From Betaproteobacteria bacterium (GTDB lineage: Bacteria; Pseudomonadota; Gammaproteobacteria; Burkholderiales; SG8-41): a stretch of 5,694 nucleotides of DNA. Each line of letters opens with the position of its first letter. The first letter of the stretch is position 1. Position numbers and translations under genes: made by a program. Below the pieces are notes generated by a model. That model saw only the letters and a program-made list of their open reading frames with translations, did no database searches and was not told the DNA's origin. The stretch is from the NCBI GenBank assembly GCA_029883965.1, contig JAOUIN010000155.1:1-5694 (forward strand), given 5' to 3'. Of the stretch, positions 4,980 through 5,694 are shown piece by piece.

Positions 4980-5694
4980 ATGAGTCTCAATACCTCCGAC
5001 GACGAGTCAATCCGCTACCCATACTGGCGCAGCAACCGGCGCACGCTGCCGCTCGCCAATCTGATCTGCGGTCTGGGTTTCAATCTGGCGTGGCCGTTCG
5101 TGCCGTTGATGGTGCGCGGGCTCGGGGTGCATGAAAACCTCGAGACCTGGGTCGGGTACATGCTGATGGTGTTCTATCTGATCAGCTTCGCGGTGAGCCC
5201 GCTGTGGGGCGGCATTGCCGACCACTACGGCCGCAAGATGATGATCCTGCGTGCGATGCTGGGTATGGGCGCATCGATGCTGGTGATCCCGCTGGCGACC
5301 ACGCCATTGTCGTTTGCGGCGCTGTTCATGCTGATCGCGGTGTTCAACGGTTTCACGCCGGCCGGCGTTGCTTTGCTGGTCGCCAACACGCCGCCGCATC
5401 GCATCGGCGGCGTGGTGGCGCTGGCACAGACCGGAGGGCTGATCGGTCAGGCGGTCGGTCCAGCGCTGGGCGCGCTGCTGATCGCGCTGCTGGATCACCA
5501 GCACCGGGTGTTCTGGATCAGCGCCGGACTCATGCTCAGCGGTGGTGCGCTGGTGTTTCTGTTTGTCGGTGAGGTCAAGCAACTCGCGGCCGGTCCCTGG
5601 CGACCGCGCTGGATCGGCGGATTGCGCGACCTGCTGTCAGTACCGCACATGGGACTGCTCTATCTGCTGGGTTTCCTGTTCATGCTCATGTGGT
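4980..5694 (+). CDS. Major facilitator superfamily transporter, N-terminal half (cut by window edge)
   Basis: An open frame from ATG 4980 runs off the right edge; 238 residues are visible of what is usually about 400. After a hydrophilic, charged N-terminus (1-22, with YPYWRSNRR) there are six hydrophobic segments at about 23-45, 57-76, 88-107, 110-134, 145-171 and 177-196, then a cytoplasmic loop (198-225) and the beginning of a seventh. MFS motif A is GGIADHYGRK at residues 77-86, between segments 2 and 3. TGGLIGQAVGPALGALL (151-167) in segment 5 matches motif C, typical of proton antiporters in the drug-efflux (DHA) groups. This suggests an inner-membrane exporter, but uptake carriers also exist in the superfamily. 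It starts 63 bases after the dehalogenase-like gene with no terminator between, so the two are probably cotranscribed. No clear ribosome site precedes the ATG, which is the first in-frame ATG after TAA 4917-4919. Confidence 0.9.
   Translation, partial: MSLNTSDDESIRYPYWRSNRRTLPLANLICGLGFNLAWPFVPLMVRGLGVHENLETWVGYMLMVFYLISFAVSPLWGGIADHYGRKMMILRAMLGMGASMLVIPLATTPLSFAALFMLIAVFNGFTPAGVALLVANTPPHRIGGVVALAQTGGLIGQAVGPALGALLIALLDHQHRVFWISAGLMLSGGALVFLFVGEVKQLAAGPWRPRWIGGLRDLLSVPHMGLLYLLGFLFMLMW

Noticed and set aside
5007..5582. Reverse frame of 191 codons opposite the transporter
   Set aside because: The product is extremely rich in Gln, His and Arg, as expected for the complement of Leu/Ala/Val-rich membrane segments. 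The forward frame has MFS motifs A and C.
1..5694. Mobile elements, CRISPR arrays, tRNA or rRNA genes
   Set aside because: Scanning by eye gave no transposase motif, terminal inverted repeats, regularly spaced repeats or tRNA-like cloverleaf.

Overview
The window is GC-rich DNA whose reading frames strongly prefer G or C at the third codon position. Every gene belongs to a family common in soil and water Proteobacteria that live on organic acids and xenobiotics. The taxonomic placement rests only on gene content and base composition. I see no rRNA, tRNA, CRISPR array, transposase or insertion sequence. It looks like a stretch of accessory small-molecule catabolism.

Layout from left to right. 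(1) Bases 1-62 are the last 19 codons of a forward gene, perhaps a MOSC-domain protein. (2) Bases 63-322 hold a sigma70-like promoter candidate and a doubtful 59-codon frame. (3) 323-1270 (+) is a TauD/TfdA-type Fe(II)/2-oxoglutarate dioxygenase with an intact iron and co-substrate site. (4) 1271-1640 holds a hairpin, an apparent fragment of a GntR-type FCD regulator domain, and repeats in front of the next gene. (5) 1641-2759 (+) is a mandelate racemase/muconate lactonizing enzyme family protein of the enolase superfamily. It keeps the metal ligands and the KxK motif but lacks the usual partner residues on barrel strands 6 and 8. (6) A strong hairpin terminator at 2803-2832 lies between convergent genes. 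(7) 2848-3777 (-) is an SMP-30/gluconolactonase family protein. (8) 3778-4031 is a divergent control region with an AT-rich tract and two perfect palindromes. (9) 4032-4916 (+) is an alpha/beta hydrolase with the full active-site signature of fluoroacetate/haloacetate dehalogenases. (10) 4980 to the right edge (+) is the first half of a major facilitator transporter.

The enzyme types could form a route in which the dioxygenase oxidises or cleaves a substrate, the SMP-30 protein opens a lactone, the enolase-superfamily enzyme dehydrates, isomerises or epimerises an acid, the dehalogenase-like hydrolase removes a halide, and the transporter moves substrate or product. No substrate can be read from the sequence. 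The SMP-30 gene and the hydrolase-transporter pair share a control region and may be coregulated. The dioxygenase and enolase genes are co-oriented but separated by 370 bp, so they may be separate transcription units. The best leads for new biology are the unusual enolase active site, the dehalogenase with an apparently altered pocket residue, and the twin palindromes.
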